This document shows, in pieces, positions 1 through 8,911 of a stretch of DNA of 64,000 nt. Within the stretch, counting starts at the first letter, position 1. Each line of letters starts with the position of its first letter. The stretch comes from Virgibacillus_F sp049310925 (GTDB lineage Bacteria > Bacillota > Bacilli > Bacillales > Amphibacillaceae): NCBI RefSeq assembly GCF_049310925.1, contig NZ_JBMERP010000011.1, forward strand, positions 1 to 64,000, in the 5' to 3' direction. A program made the translations under genes and the position numbers. A model generated the notes under the pieces. That model had not been told where the DNA came from. It ran no database searches and worked only from the letters and a program-made list of their open reading frames with translations.

Positions 1-35
1 CGTGTCTACTTGACAGGAGCCTGTGCACGGCCAGA

Positions 36-150
36 ATTCGAGCACCGAACAACAGGAATCGAGCACCAAATGTTTGGTGCTCAAATTTTCAAGTCCGGTG
101 CTCGAAAAATCAGTTTGGCACTCGATTTCGTAAGATTGGTGCTCGAAAAC
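36..150. repeat. 21-bp-period repeat array, TCGAGC type
   Basis: Heads reading TCGAGCACC occur at about 38 and 59. The head then flips to its reverse complement GGTGCTC, repeated at about 76, 97, 117 and 138. Spacing is 20-21 bases and the sequence between heads varies. Where the orientation flips, GAGCACCAAA faces TTTGGTGCTC around a two-base loop, a perfect hairpin at 61-82. A sister array of the same head type lies on the far side of the sulfate locus (12606-12800). An open frame at 10-237 across it has no supporting features. Confidence 0.8.
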
Positions 151-255
151 GCCGCCGCGGATAGCTGCCCCACACTACCCCGGCCCCGACAGCGCCCCAT
201 CCCCAAAGACCAAACCCACAAAAATACAATAATTTAAATTTTTTCAAACTATCTG

Positions 256-284
256 TTGACTTTTCGCTCGCCACCGCATAGAAT
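256..284 (+). promoter_or_regulatory. Predicted sigma-A promoter of the cysH operon
   Basis: TTGACT at 256-261 is followed after exactly 17 bases by TAGAAT at 279-284. Each hexamer differs from the sigma-A consensus at one position. Initiation would fall near 291, about 20 bases before the S-box, which is the expected layout of a riboswitch-controlled transcript. Confidence 0.7.
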
Positions 285-308
285 AATCAACAACATATTC
301 ATAATTTT

Positions 309-472
309 CTTATCTAGAGAGGTGGAGGGAAAGGCCCTTTGAAACCTCGGCAACAGGTTTATTCGAACACTGTGCCAATTCCTACAGGCTGTATGGTCTG
401 GAAGATGAGAAGAGCTGACAACTATTAATTAGTGAAGCCCTCTTCTTATTTCGTAAGAAGGGGGTTTTTTGA
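309..472 (+). promoter_or_regulatory. S-box (SAM-I) riboswitch upstream of cysH
   Basis: The leader begins CTTATCTAGAGAGGTGGAGG at 309, then GGCCC, a TGAAACCTCGGCAAC-like segment and GAAGATGAGA near 401. This is the conserved S-box core, including the strand that closes the P1 helix. An intrinsic terminator follows directly. In the known mechanism, bound S-adenosylmethionine stabilises the aptamer and lets the terminator form, switching off sulfur assimilation when SAM is plentiful. The same control is known for the Bacillus subtilis cysH operon. Confidence 0.93.
438..470 (+). terminator. Riboswitch-controlled intrinsic terminator
   Basis: CCCTCTTCTTA pairs with TAAGAAGGGGG over 11 base pairs around a five-base TTTCG loop, followed by TTTTTT. 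It is the expression platform of the S-box and ends about 40 bases before the cysH start. Confidence 0.92.
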
Positions 473-510
473 TGTTTTTTTAATAAATTTTCCTACAGGA
501 GGGATGATAT

Positions 511-1245
511 TTGACTAATAATTTAGCCACATATAGTAATTTCGCTGGAGATCCATTTAAAGATTGGCATCCAACTGATGAAACAAAAGGTGCGTCCACG
601 ATTGTCCAGTCGGCTTACGATTCATTTGGAAGCTCGGTAGTGTATGCATGCAGTTTCGGTGCGGAAGGCATTGTGCTAATTGATTTAATTTCAAAAGTGA
701 AAGAGGATGCAGAAATTGTCTTTCTCGATACGGGGATACATTTCCAGGAAACATATGACCTGATTGATAAGGTGAAGGAGAGGTATCCCACATTAAACAT
801 TCACTTAAAGAAACCGGAATTAACACTTGAGGAACAGGCGGAAGAGCATGGATCGGCCCTTTGGAAACGCGATCCCAATCAATGCTGTTATATTCGCAAG
901 ATCAAGCCACTTGAGGAAGCACTAAGCGGAGTGCCAGCCTGGATATCGGGTTTAAGAAGAGAACAGTCGGCAAGTCGTAAGGAAACAGATTTTATTAACA
1001 AGGATGAAAAATTTAAATCAATTAAGGTATGCCCCCTAATTCATTGGACTTGGGACGACGTTTGGAGTTATATCCGACTAAACGACTTGGATTACAATGA
1101 ATTGCATGATCAAGGCTATCCTAGTATCGGATGCATACCATGTACCTTTCCTGTCAACGATTCAGATGATTCTCGAGCAGGCAGGTGGGTAGGGTTTAAT
1201 AAAACGGAGTGTGGACTTCACGCCCCTGGGAAGGATTCTAACTAA
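511..1245 (+). CDS. cysH: Phosphoadenylyl/adenylyl-sulfate reductase
   Basis: Reduces activated sulfate (APS or PAPS) to sulfite with thioredoxin-type electrons in the cytoplasm. The 244-residue protein has the nucleotide-binding SFGAEG motif near residue 48, LDTG near 72 and the catalytic ECGLH motif near the C-terminus. It also has the Cys-Cys pair (QCC, near 125) and a CIPC pair (near 208). These four cysteines bind a [4Fe-4S] cluster, which marks the APS-reducing type also found in B. subtilis CysH. The start is TTG, chosen because AGGAGGG lies about eight bases upstream and the family N-terminus fits. It is the first gene after the S-box. Its stop overlaps the next start by one base (TAATG), so translation of the two genes is probably coupled. 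Confidence 0.95.
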   Translation: MTNNLATYSNFAGDPFKDWHPTDETKGASTIVQSAYDSFGSSVVYACSFGAEGIVLIDLISKVKEDAEIVFLDTGIHFQETYDLIDKVKERYPTLNIHLKKPELTLEEQAEEHGSALWKRDPNQCCYIRKIKPLEEALSGVPAWISGLRREQSASRKETDFINKDEKFKSIKVCPLIHWTWDDVWSYIRLNDLDYNELHDQGYPSIGCIPCTFPVNDSDDSRAGRWVGFNKTECGLHAPGKDSN

Positions 1246-2345
1246 TGACTCTAACGATTACTGCAATTATAGTGGCCTACTTTTTTGCCTTCAATATTGG
1301 TGCAAGTGGATCATCAGCAGCTATGAGTGTTCCATATGGATCAGGGGCAATTAAACGCAGATCGATAGCGCTGCTACTATGTGCTGGAGGTATTTTGGCA
1401 GGGGCTATCCTTGGTAGTGGGGAAGTGGTTGAAACACTTAGTGAATCGCTTGTTCCCTCTGAATTCATCACTACTCAGGTTGTCGTTATTGTTTTGCTGT
1501 CTGCAGCAGGGACGCTGTTTATTACAAATCTCATGGGTATCCCATTGTCGACGAGTGAAGTAACCGTAGGCGCTATTGTGGGGGCGGGGCTATCGCTTCA
1601 TGTATTGAATTTGAAAACACTAGCCGTAATCGTTGCATTTTGGTTTATCGTTCCAGTTGCTGCATTTTTAGCCAGCTACCTTTTCAGTAAAGGGGGTGGT
1701 TTTCTCAAAAAGAAGAGAAGTAAGCCACTTAGCCCTAAACTGACTAAGCTTGCTGGTCCCGTTTTAATCGCGGCAGGGTGCTTAGAGGCTTTCGCTGCAG
1801 GTGCGAACAACGTAGGAAATGCGATTGGTCCACTCGTGGGTGCAGGGATTGTTGCACCGGGCTTTGGGGTGCTGACTGGTGGAATCATTATGGCACTCGG
1901 CGTAATACTGTTAGGCGGAAATATCATTGAAACTGGCGGGAAACGCATCGCAAAACTTTCGCTCTCCAAAGGCATAACCGTGTCAGGTGTTTCCGGAATG
2001 CTGGTAATGGGCGCAACGGTATTGGGTATCCCAGTTCCAATCACCCAGGTTACGACTTCGGCAATTGTCGGCACCAGTGCAGCTGAAAAAGGTGTGCAGA
2101 TATGGAAACAACCATTAATTCGTCTGATCATTAGTATTTGGGTTATCTCCCCGCTGCTTTCCATGGTCGTTGCGTATTGCCTAGTTGAGGTGTTTGTCCG
2201 CTCAAGCTACTATTCCGTCAGCATTATCACTTGTGCCATCCTTGCAACTATAGGCATTGCAAGGCTAGCAACATCCATTTCCAAAACAGGCATTTTATCA
2301 AAATCTACTAAACCAGCAGTGATAAAAAATGAGGAGGTTTTATAA
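1245..2345 (+). CDS. cysP: Sulfate permease, PiT family
   Basis: Imports sulfate across the cell membrane. The 366-residue protein is almost entirely hydrophobic and has the internal duplication of the inorganic phosphate transporter (PiT) family. The first signature is GASGSSAAMSVPYGSGAI near residue 18; the second is GANNVGNAIGP near residue 186. B. subtilis CysP is a PiT-type sulfate transporter of about this size in the same operon position, so context decides between phosphate and sulfate. ATG overlaps the cysH stop by one base, and sat begins immediately after the stop. GAGGAGG close to the end of this gene serves as the sat ribosome binding site. Confidence 0.9.
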   Translation: MTLTITAIIVAYFFAFNIGASGSSAAMSVPYGSGAIKRRSIALLLCAGGILAGAILGSGEVVETLSESLVPSEFITTQVVVIVLLSAAGTLFITNLMGIPLSTSEVTVGAIVGAGLSLHVLNLKTLAVIVAFWFIVPVAAFLASYLFSKGGGFLKKKRSKPLSPKLTKLAGPVLIAAGCLEAFAAGANNVGNAIGPLVGAGIVAPGFGVLTGGIIMALGVILLGGNIIETGGKRIAKLSLSKGITVSGVSGMLVMGATVLGIPVPITQVTTSAIVGTSAAEKGVQIWKQPLIRLIISIWVISPLLSMVVAYCLVEVFVRSSYYSVSIITCAILATIGIARLATSISKTGILSKSTKPAVIKNEEVL

Positions 2346-3497
2346 ATGACATTAATCGAACCACATGGAGGAAAACTTGTAAACCAAATTCTCGATAAAG
2401 AATTTTTGCCGAACCATTCTACGACTATTGAACTGGACAACATGGCGCTCAGTGATCTTGAACTAATTGCGATTGGTGGCTACAGCCCGATTGAAGGGTT
2501 TTTGAATCAGGAAGATTACGAGTCTGTTGTTGAGACAATGCGGTTAGCAGATGGTACACCGTGGAGCATTCCAATCACGTTACCAGTAAACGAGGGAAAA
2601 GCACTATCTTTACAGGCTGGTGCTGTAGCAGCTTTAGTAAAGGATGGCACTACATATGGCGTCATTGAGATAGAAGAAGTATATAAACCGGATAAGGAAA
2701 AAGAAGCAAAGAATATTTACCTGACGACTGAAACCGAACATCCAGGGGTCAACAAGCTATTCAACCGCCCGGATTATTATGTCGCTGGTGAAATCAAGTT
2801 AGCTGAGCGTCAATCCCATGAACATGATGAGAAATTCTATCTCGATCCAGCAGATTCACGAGAATTATTCCAGTCACTTGGTTGGAAAAAAGTAGTTGGA
2901 TTTCAAACGCGCAACCCAGTCCACCGAGCCCATGAATATATTCAAAAATCTGCACTTGAAATAGTTGATGGACTATTTTTAAACCCACTTGTCGGAGAAA
3001 CAAAAAGTGATGACATTCCGAGTGATGTGCGGATGCAAAGCTACCAGGTTTTATTAAAAAATTATTACCCAGCCAACCGGGTTGTGCTAGCAGTTTTCCC
3101 TGCCGCTATGCGTTACGCAGGTCCAAGAGAAGCAATTTTTCATGCGCTGGTTCGTAAAAACTTTGGCTGTACACATTTCATTGTCGGCCGTGATCACGCT
3201 GGTGTTGGTGATTATTATGGCACGTATGATGCACAAAAAATATTCAGCAATTATGACGAAGCTGAACTAGGTATCACTCCATTATTTTTTGAGCACAGCT
3301 TTTACTGCGTTGCATGTGAAGCAATGGCCTCAAGCAAAACATGCCCACACGACAGCGACCAACACGTCGTTTTGTCAGGGACAAAAGTACGTGAGCTGCT
3401 TCGAAATGGTGAAAAGCCACCAACAACATTTAGCCGTCCAGAAGTAGCAGAAACGCTTATTGAAGGTTTGAAAAAGAGTGAAAAGGCCGAGGTGTAG
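2346..3497 (+). CDS. sat: Sulfate adenylyltransferase (ATP sulfurylase)
   Basis: Activates sulfate with ATP to adenylyl sulfate (APS) and pyrophosphate, the first committed step of assimilation. The 383-residue protein is the usual length for the monofunctional bacterial enzyme. Visible motifs are QTRNPVHRAHEYIQ near residue 190 (the ATP-binding QxRNPxHxxHE signature), GRDHAGVGDYYG near 282 and SGTKVRELL near 344. The start directly follows the cysP stop. A long non-coding stretch with a palindromic composite repeat separates it from cysJ, so cysH-cysP-sat may be a transcription unit of its own or read through the repeat. Confidence 0.96.
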   Translation: MTLIEPHGGKLVNQILDKEFLPNHSTTIELDNMALSDLELIAIGGYSPIEGFLNQEDYESVVETMRLADGTPWSIPITLPVNEGKALSLQAGAVAALVKDGTTYGVIEIEEVYKPDKEKEAKNIYLTTETEHPGVNKLFNRPDYYVAGEIKLAERQSHEHDEKFYLDPADSRELFQSLGWKKVVGFQTRNPVHRAHEYIQKSALEIVDGLFLNPLVGETKSDDIPSDVRMQSYQVLLKNYYPANRVVLAVFPAAMRYAGPREAIFHALVRKNFGCTHFIVGRDHAGVGDYYGTYDAQKIFSNYDEAELGITPLFFEHSFYCVACEAMASSKTCPHDSDQHVVLSGTKVRELLRNGEKPPTTFSRPEVAETLIEGLKKSEKAEV

Positions 3498-3590
3498 TGA
3501 GGATTGAAGATAAGTGCAATCCAAATACAGCGAGGAAATTTAGTTAAGACTGAAAGACTATAAACTACGGTGTTGTGAAATTTTTTCAAC

Positions 3591-3930
3591 GCCGTTCCGG
3601 CAGAATACTTCGCTTTCCGCGGGCACGGCCTCAGTCTCCTCGAGAAAACCACTCTGCGGGGTCTTCGGACTCGCGCTGTTCCCGCAGGAGTCTTCGTATT
3701 CTGCCTTCACTAAGAATCCTGTGGTTTTACGGGAGTTCTACTACCTTAAATAGAAAGCCTATCTAAGCGGAGGAAAAATACGAGACTCCAGTGGGAAAGG
3801 AACAGTCTGAAGACCCCGCAGTGAGCGGTTTTTGCTCCGAGGAGGCTGAAGCGTTCCCCACGGAAAGCGAGTGTTTTTCCGTAGCGCTGGATCAACACCA
3901 ATTTTGTAAAGGTTGGTAGGAAAACTACTT
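3591..3930. repeat. Composite palindromic repeat R1 (A-type plus B-type arms)
   Basis: Two palindromic modules lie side by side. Module A (3591-3704) starts GGCAGAATACTTCG and ends with the complement GTATTCTGCC. Module B (about 3766-3890) ends in complementary GGAAAAA/TTTTTCC arms. Both contain the family core TTCGCTTTCCGCGGG ... CCCGCAGGAGTCTTCG or a close variant. The same A-spacer-B composite recurs in inverted orientation at 8400-8740, so cysJ-cysI-cysC is bracketed by inverted copies about 340 bases long. No clear element ends or target duplication remain. The rest of 3498-4085 holds no gene. Confidence 0.85.
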
Positions 3931-4085
3931 CTCAAGTAAAGATGAAGTAACCAACGTCATAAAAAATTTACAACCAAACATCGGTTATACGAAGTCCCTG
4001 CTACACGCGGCATCACCGTGCAACCGCAGTACACATCAATAACCAAAAAACAAAAAAATGCATTCCTTTGTGAGGTGGATATTCT

Positions 4086-5921
4086 TTGCAGTTACAGGTA
4101 AAAAACAGCCCGTTTAATCAAGAACAAACAGATCTACTTAATAACCTTTTGCCAACATTAACAGAAACACAAAAAGTTTGGTTAGGTGGATATCTGGCAG
4201 CATCCGGCACAGCCGAATCCCAGCTAGCAACGGCACCTACTGACCAACAACCAGGTGTTCAAGCATCTGCTCAAATTAGTCAACCCGCTTCCCGGGAAGT
4301 AACCGTCCTTTTTGGTTCAGAAACCGGAAACGGACAACAGCTTGCTGAAGGGTTGGCACAAAGGCTGAAGGAGCAGGGCTTGCAAGTTGCTCTCTCAGCG
4401 ATGGATGATTTCAAGCCCAAGGAGCTAAAGAAAGTTCAGGATTTACTCATTGTGACAGCAACACATGGAGAAGGAGACCCACCAGATAACGCGCTATCGT
4501 TTAACGAATTCATTTTTGGCAGAAAAGCCCCTAAATTATCAGATGTGCGCTTTTCAGTACTTGCCCTGGGAGACCAGTCCTACGAGTTTTTCTGTCTGAC
4601 AGGTCAGGAAGTTGACAAGCGACTGGAGGAATTAGGTGGCGAGCGGCTTTACCCACGTGTTGATTGTGATGTTGACTTTGACGACGATGCAGCAGAGTGG
4701 ATCGAAGGTGTCTTAGGTACATTGAAAGAGACGTCAGATGCACAGTCTGCGGATGTTCAGGCAACAGAGACTGAAGCGGGACTTCAAACAAAGCAATCGG
4801 CGTATTCAAGAACAAATCCATTCAGGGCTGAAATCCTAGACAATTTTCAGCTGAATGGACGTGGATCAAACAAGGAAACCCGTCATCTTGAGCTATCACT
4901 TGAAGGATCGAATTTCGAGTTTGAACCGGGTGACAGTCTTGGGATTTTCCCTGAAAATAATCAGGAGCTGGTTAATCAGATTATCGACGTGATGAACTGG
5001 AAACATGAAGAAAGTGTACCAATTAACAAACAGGGTGAGGTACTATCCGTTCGTAATGCACTACTCTATAACTTTGAGATTACGAGATTGACAAAACCAT
5101 TGCTTGAGCAAGCGGAGCAACTTTTCGGAAATGAAGCATTAAGTACATTAATTGAACAAGAGGAAGAGCGAAAAGCCTATCTCGATGGACGTGATCTGCT
5201 GGATTTAATCAAGGATTATCCGCCGCAGGAAGTATCACCTGGCGAATTCATCCAGATTCTTCGCAAGATCCCGGCTCGGCTTTACTCCATCTCGAGCAGC
5301 TATAGAGCCAATCCTGATGAGGTTCATCTCACTATCGGAACGGTAAGGTACCAGGCACACGGCCGCGATCGTACCGGTGTTTGTTCCGGACAGTGTGCAG
5401 AACGAACGGAAGCGGGTGGATTGTTACCAGTTTATGTTCACCGAAATCCGAACTTCAAATTTCCAGCTGATCAACACGCACCCATCATTATGATTGGACC
5501 AGGAACAGGCGTTGCTCCATTCAGATCGTTCCTTGAAGAGCGAGAAGAAACGGGCGTCGAAGGGAAAACATGGTTATTTTTCGGCGAGCAGCACTTTTCA
5601 ACAGACTTTCTTTATCAGGTCGAATGGCAAAACTGGCTCAAAGAAGGCGTGCTAAGCAAAATGGATGTTGCGTTTTCCCGTGATACTGAAGAAAAGGTTT
5701 ATATACAGCATCGCATGCTCGAACAAAGCAAAGAACTCTATCAATGGCTGCAGGAAGGTGCGAGCGTTTATGTGTGTGGGGACGAAAAACACATGGCACA
5801 TGACGTGCATACAACCCTGGCAGCAATTTTGGAAAAAGAGGGCGGCATGACGCATGAAGAAGCAGAGGTTTACCTCACAGACATGCGCCAGCAAAAACGC
5901 TATCAACGCGATGTTTATTGA
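4086..5921 (+). CDS. cysJ: Sulfite reductase [NADPH] flavoprotein alpha subunit
   Basis: Carries electrons from NADPH through FAD and FMN to the CysI hemoprotein. The 611-residue protein has an N-terminal flavodoxin domain (FGSETGNGQQ at residues 76-85), a ferredoxin-reductase-type FAD domain with RLYSISSS near 398, the GPGTGVAPFRSF NADPH-binding motif near 475 and the typical C-terminal TDMRQQKRYQRDVY. The start is TTG with GAGGTGG upstream. It begins a tight block with cysI (24 bases apart) and cysC. This NADPH-dependent pair is not in the B. subtilis cysH operon, where sulfite reductase is encoded elsewhere, so the locus is more self-contained here. Confidence 0.95.
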   Translation: MQLQVKNSPFNQEQTDLLNNLLPTLTETQKVWLGGYLAASGTAESQLATAPTDQQPGVQASAQISQPASREVTVLFGSETGNGQQLAEGLAQRLKEQGLQVALSAMDDFKPKELKKVQDLLIVTATHGEGDPPDNALSFNEFIFGRKAPKLSDVRFSVLALGDQSYEFFCLTGQEVDKRLEELGGERLYPRVDCDVDFDDDAAEWIEGVLGTLKETSDAQSADVQATETEAGLQTKQSAYSRTNPFRAEILDNFQLNGRGSNKETRHLELSLEGSNFEFEPGDSLGIFPENNQELVNQIIDVMNWKHEESVPINKQGEVLSVRNALLYNFEITRLTKPLLEQAEQLFGNEALSTLIEQEEERKAYLDGRDLLDLIKDYPPQEVSPGEFIQILRKIPARLYSISSSYRANPDEVHLTIGTVRYQAHGRDRTGVCSGQCAERTEAGGLLPVYVHRNPNFKFPADQHAPIIMIGPGTGVAPFRSFLEEREETGVEGKTWLFFGEQHFSTDFLYQVEWQNWLKEGVLSKMDVAFSRDTEEKVYIQHRMLEQSKELYQWLQEGASVYVCGDEKHMAHDVHTTLAAILEKEGGMTHEEAEVYLTDMRQQKRYQRDVY

Positions 5922-5945
5922 TAAAAAAGAAAGGAGTTTAGCCTA

Positions 5946-7691
5946 ATGGTGAAAAACAAAACAACAGATCAAACCAATCCTCCAAGCGATATGGAACGAA
6001 TAAAGAAAGAAGGCGACTACCTGCGCGGAACAATCAAAGAAGGACTCGAGGACAGAATTACTGCAGCTATTTCCGATGACGATAATAAGCTGTTGAAATT
6101 CCACGGGAGCTACCAGCAGGATGACCGGGATCTACGTGATGAACGGCGACGTCAGAAGCTTGAACCGGCTTACCAATTCATGATTCGCGCACGGATGCCA
6201 GGCGGAATTGCAACGCCGGACCAATGGTTGGTTATGGATGACATTTCCGAGAAACACGGTAATGGCACCCTGAAACTGACAACTAGGCAGACGTTCCAGT
6301 TACACGGAATTTTAAAATGGAATTTAAAGGAGACAATGCAGGGAATTAATAATGCATTACTCGATACACTGGCAGCATGTGGTGATGTTAACAGGAATGT
6401 GATGTGCAATTCGAATCCGTTTCAATCGGAAATTCACACGGAGGTTCATCAAATAGCGAGTGATCTCAGTAACCACCTTACACCGAAAACGAGGGCTTAC
6501 CATGAGATCTGGCTTGATGAGGAAAAAGTTGTGGACAGTCGCACGCCAGAAGAAATTGAGCCGATGTACAAGGATCTTTATTTGCCTAGAAAATTTAAAA
6601 TTGGCATCGCCGTTCCTCCTTCCAATGATATTGATGTCTATTCTCAGGATCTTGGATTTATCGCAATTTTAGAAGAAGGAAAACTGCAGGGATTCAACGT
6701 GGCTGTAGGTGGAGGCATGGGAATGACGCACGGTGACACGAGCACATATCCACAAGTATCACGCGTAATTGGTTACATTCCGACAGAAAAAATTAACGAA
6801 GTTTCCGAAACGATTATTACAATTCAACGTGATTACGGCAATCGTTCGAATAGAAAAAATGCACGCTTTAAATATACTATCGATGCCAATGGTCTTGATT
6901 GGTTTAAACAGGAATTAACAACTCGTTTAGGCTGGGAGATTGAAGAAGCACGCACTTTTGAATTTGATCATAATGGGGACCGTTACGGCTGGGTTAAGGG
7001 TGACAACGGAAACTGGCACCTGACGTTATTTATTCAAAACGGTAGAGTTGCCGATTTTGAAAATTATGCACTCAAAACAGGTCTGAGAGAAATCGCGAAA
7101 GCACACACTGGAGATTTCAGGCTGACAGCGAATCAAAATTTAATCATTGCCAATGTAACAAGCAGGAAAAAGAAGGAGATCAAAGAATTAGTCGAAAAAT
7201 ATGGAATGACTGCAGGTGAAAATCATTCAGCATTGCGGAGAAATTCCATGGCATGTGTTGCTTTTCCAACGTGTGCGTTGGCAATGGCGGAATCCGAGCG
7301 CTATCTTCCATCATTAGTGGATAAAATCGAAGTAATCCTCGATGAAGCAGGCCTAAACGAACAGGAAATCGTGATTCGCATGTCAGGCTGTCCAAACGGA
7401 TGTTCACGCCCAGCTCTCGCTGAAATTGCCTTTATTGGAAAAGCACCAGGAAAGTACAATATGTACCTCGGCGGTGGATTCACTGGAGATAGGTTGAACA
7501 GTCTTTACCGCGAAAATATTGCAGAGGAAGAAATTTTAGAAATCCTTCGTCCAATATTAATTGCTTACGGAAAAGAACGTAATGTAGGTGAGCACTTCGG
7601 CGACTATGTGGTACGTGCTGGTTACGTTGAAGAGGTTCTTTCTGGCCTTGACTTTCATGCAGCTAAAACGGATCTTTTTGTAAAAAAATAA
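5946..7691 (+). CDS. cysI: Sulfite reductase [NADPH] hemoprotein beta subunit
   Basis: Catalyses the six-electron reduction of sulfite to sulfide at a siroheme-[4Fe-4S] centre. The 581-residue length fits the family. The four cluster cysteines are visible: two in ACVAFPTCALAMAESE (near residues 436 and 442) and two in RMSGCPNGCSRPA (near 481 and 485). The substrate-binding region TTRQTFQLHG is near residue 113. Good AAGGAG ribosome binding site before ATG. It forms the holoenzyme with CysJ and depends on siroheme made by the downstream sumT-sirB-sirC genes. Confidence 0.96.
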   Translation: MVKNKTTDQTNPPSDMERIKKEGDYLRGTIKEGLEDRITAAISDDDNKLLKFHGSYQQDDRDLRDERRRQKLEPAYQFMIRARMPGGIATPDQWLVMDDISEKHGNGTLKLTTRQTFQLHGILKWNLKETMQGINNALLDTLAACGDVNRNVMCNSNPFQSEIHTEVHQIASDLSNHLTPKTRAYHEIWLDEEKVVDSRTPEEIEPMYKDLYLPRKFKIGIAVPPSNDIDVYSQDLGFIAILEEGKLQGFNVAVGGGMGMTHGDTSTYPQVSRVIGYIPTEKINEVSETIITIQRDYGNRSNRKNARFKYTIDANGLDWFKQELTTRLGWEIEEARTFEFDHNGDRYGWVKGDNGNWHLTLFIQNGRVADFENYALKTGLREIAKAHTGDFRLTANQNLIIANVTSRKKKEIKELVEKYGMTAGENHSALRRNSMACVAFPTCALAMAESERYLPSLVDKIEVILDEAGLNEQEIVIRMSGCPNGCSRPALAEIAFIGKAPGKYNMYLGGGFTGDRLNSLYRENIAEEEILEILRPILIAYGKERNVGEHFGDYVVRAGYVEEVLSGLDFHAAKTDLFVKK

Positions 7692-7714
7692 TCCAAAAGA
7701 GAGGATGACCTGAA

Positions 7715-8308
7715 TTGGCTACAAATATTGTATGGCATGACACTTCAATTAATAAAAAAAATTACCGGACCAAAAACGGTCATCACAGTGGCGTAATCTG
7801 GTTTACCGGACTTTCAGGATCAGGCAAATCTACTATCGCAAATCTAGTAAACAAAAAACTTTTCGACGTGCAGGTCAACACATACATCCTTGATGGAGAT
7901 AATGTTCGCCACGGGCTAAATGCCGGCCTCGGATTCAGTGCCGACGATCGAACAGAAAACATTAGACGAGTGGGCGAGGTGGCTAAGCTATTTGCAGATA
8001 GCGGCGCGATTGTCCTTACCGCGTTTATTTCACCTTACCAATCTGACCGGGACCGCGTTCGCGAAATACTTACAAAGGATGAATTCCTAGAGGTTCATGT
8101 AGATTGCCCACTTGCCGCATGTGAAAGGCGCGATCCAAAGGGCTTATACAAAAAAGCAAGGAATGGAGAAATCAAGGAGTTTACTGGAATTGATTCTCCA
8201 TACGAAGCACCAAATTCACCCGAACTCGTTATCAAATCGGACCAATTCAATGAAGAAGAATGCGCGGACCAGATTATTAGTGTGTTAAAAGAAATGCAGT
8301 GGATATAG
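7715..8308 (+). CDS. cysC: Adenylyl-sulfate kinase
   Basis: Phosphorylates APS to PAPS with ATP. The 197-residue protein has the P-loop GLSGSGKST near residue 34, LDGDNVRHGLNAGLGFS near 62 (the APS-binding DGDNxRxGL motif) and FISPYQSDR near 109. The start is TTG behind GAGAGGATG. It closes the cysJ-cysI-cysC block. Because CysH here has the iron-sulfur type that can use APS, a PAPS-producing kinase is not strictly needed for reduction; B. subtilis keeps both too. Confidence 0.94.
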   Translation: MATNIVWHDTSINKKNYRTKNGHHSGVIWFTGLSGSGKSTIANLVNKKLFDVQVNTYILDGDNVRHGLNAGLGFSADDRTENIRRVGEVAKLFADSGAIVLTAFISPYQSDRDRVREILTKDEFLEVHVDCPLAACERRDPKGLYKKARNGEIKEFTGIDSPYEAPNSPELVIKSDQFNEEECADQIISVLKEMQWI

Positions 8309-8329
8309 GTGGAAGGATATTTTCTTGAA

Positions 8330-8812
8330 GGCAGTTTTCTGAAAAAATGTCGTTGTTGACGTAAAGTCTATAAACTGCGAAGTAACTCTAGATTGATTTT
8401 CTATCACACTTTACTAAATTGGTGCTAAATCCAGCGCTGCGGAAAAACACTCGCTTTCCATGGGGAACGCTTCAGCCTCCTCGGAGCAAAAACCGCTCAC
8501 TGCGGGGTCTTCAGACTGTTCCTTTCCCATTGGAGTCTCGCATTTTTCCTCCGCTTAGATAGGTTTCTGTTCAAGGTAGTAGAATTCCTGTAAAAACGCA
8601 GGATTATTAGTGTAGGCAGAATACGAAGACTCCTGCGGGAACAGCACGCGTCCGAAGACCCCGGAAGAAGCGCTCTTTGCTTCTGAGGAGGCTGAGGCCG
8701 TGCCCGCGGAAAGCGAAGTATTCTGCCGGAACGGCGTCAAAAGAGGTCACTACATCACAGTTTTTTTCACCAACTGCGAAGATTAAAAGCAACAAAACTT
8801 ACGAAAAAGAGC
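8330..8812. mobile_element. Composite palindromic element R2 (MITE-like)
   Basis: The left end GGCAGTTTTCT at 8330 matches the left end of the element at 30764. The right end, GCAACAAAACTTACG then AAAAAGAGC, matches the ends of the elements at 10461 and 31190. Inside are module B (about 8431-8560, arms GGAAAAA/TTTTTCC) and module A (8615-8738, arms GGCAGAATAC/GTATTCTGCC), the reverse complement of R1. Flanking 8-mers are only partly alike, so any target duplication has decayed. Open frames across it are products of the palindromes. Confidence 0.75.
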
Positions 8813-8830
8813 ATTTTAAAACCCCCAACG

Positions 8831-8862
8831 TCCAGGACAAACGAATTTTGTTTGTCCTGGGA
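8831..8862. other. Strong hairpin upstream of sumT
   Basis: CCAGGACAAAC and GTTTGTCCTGG are perfect complements around a seven-base loop. No T-run follows, so it is not a standard terminator. It lies about 50 bases before the sumT start, within its likely leader. A regulatory or mRNA-stabilising role is possible but not shown. Confidence 0.5.
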
Positions 8863-8911
8863 CCCCATGGGGCAGGAATTTTAAATGTACAACATGAAAG
8901 GGGTAGGAGCG

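Noticed and set aside
3302..3766. Open frames over the repeats at 3302-3652 (-) and 3575-3766 (+)
   Set aside because: They cross the palindromic modules and an existing gene; the same peptides (RRLRPCPRKAKYSAGTA) appear at other repeat copies, so they come from the repeat.
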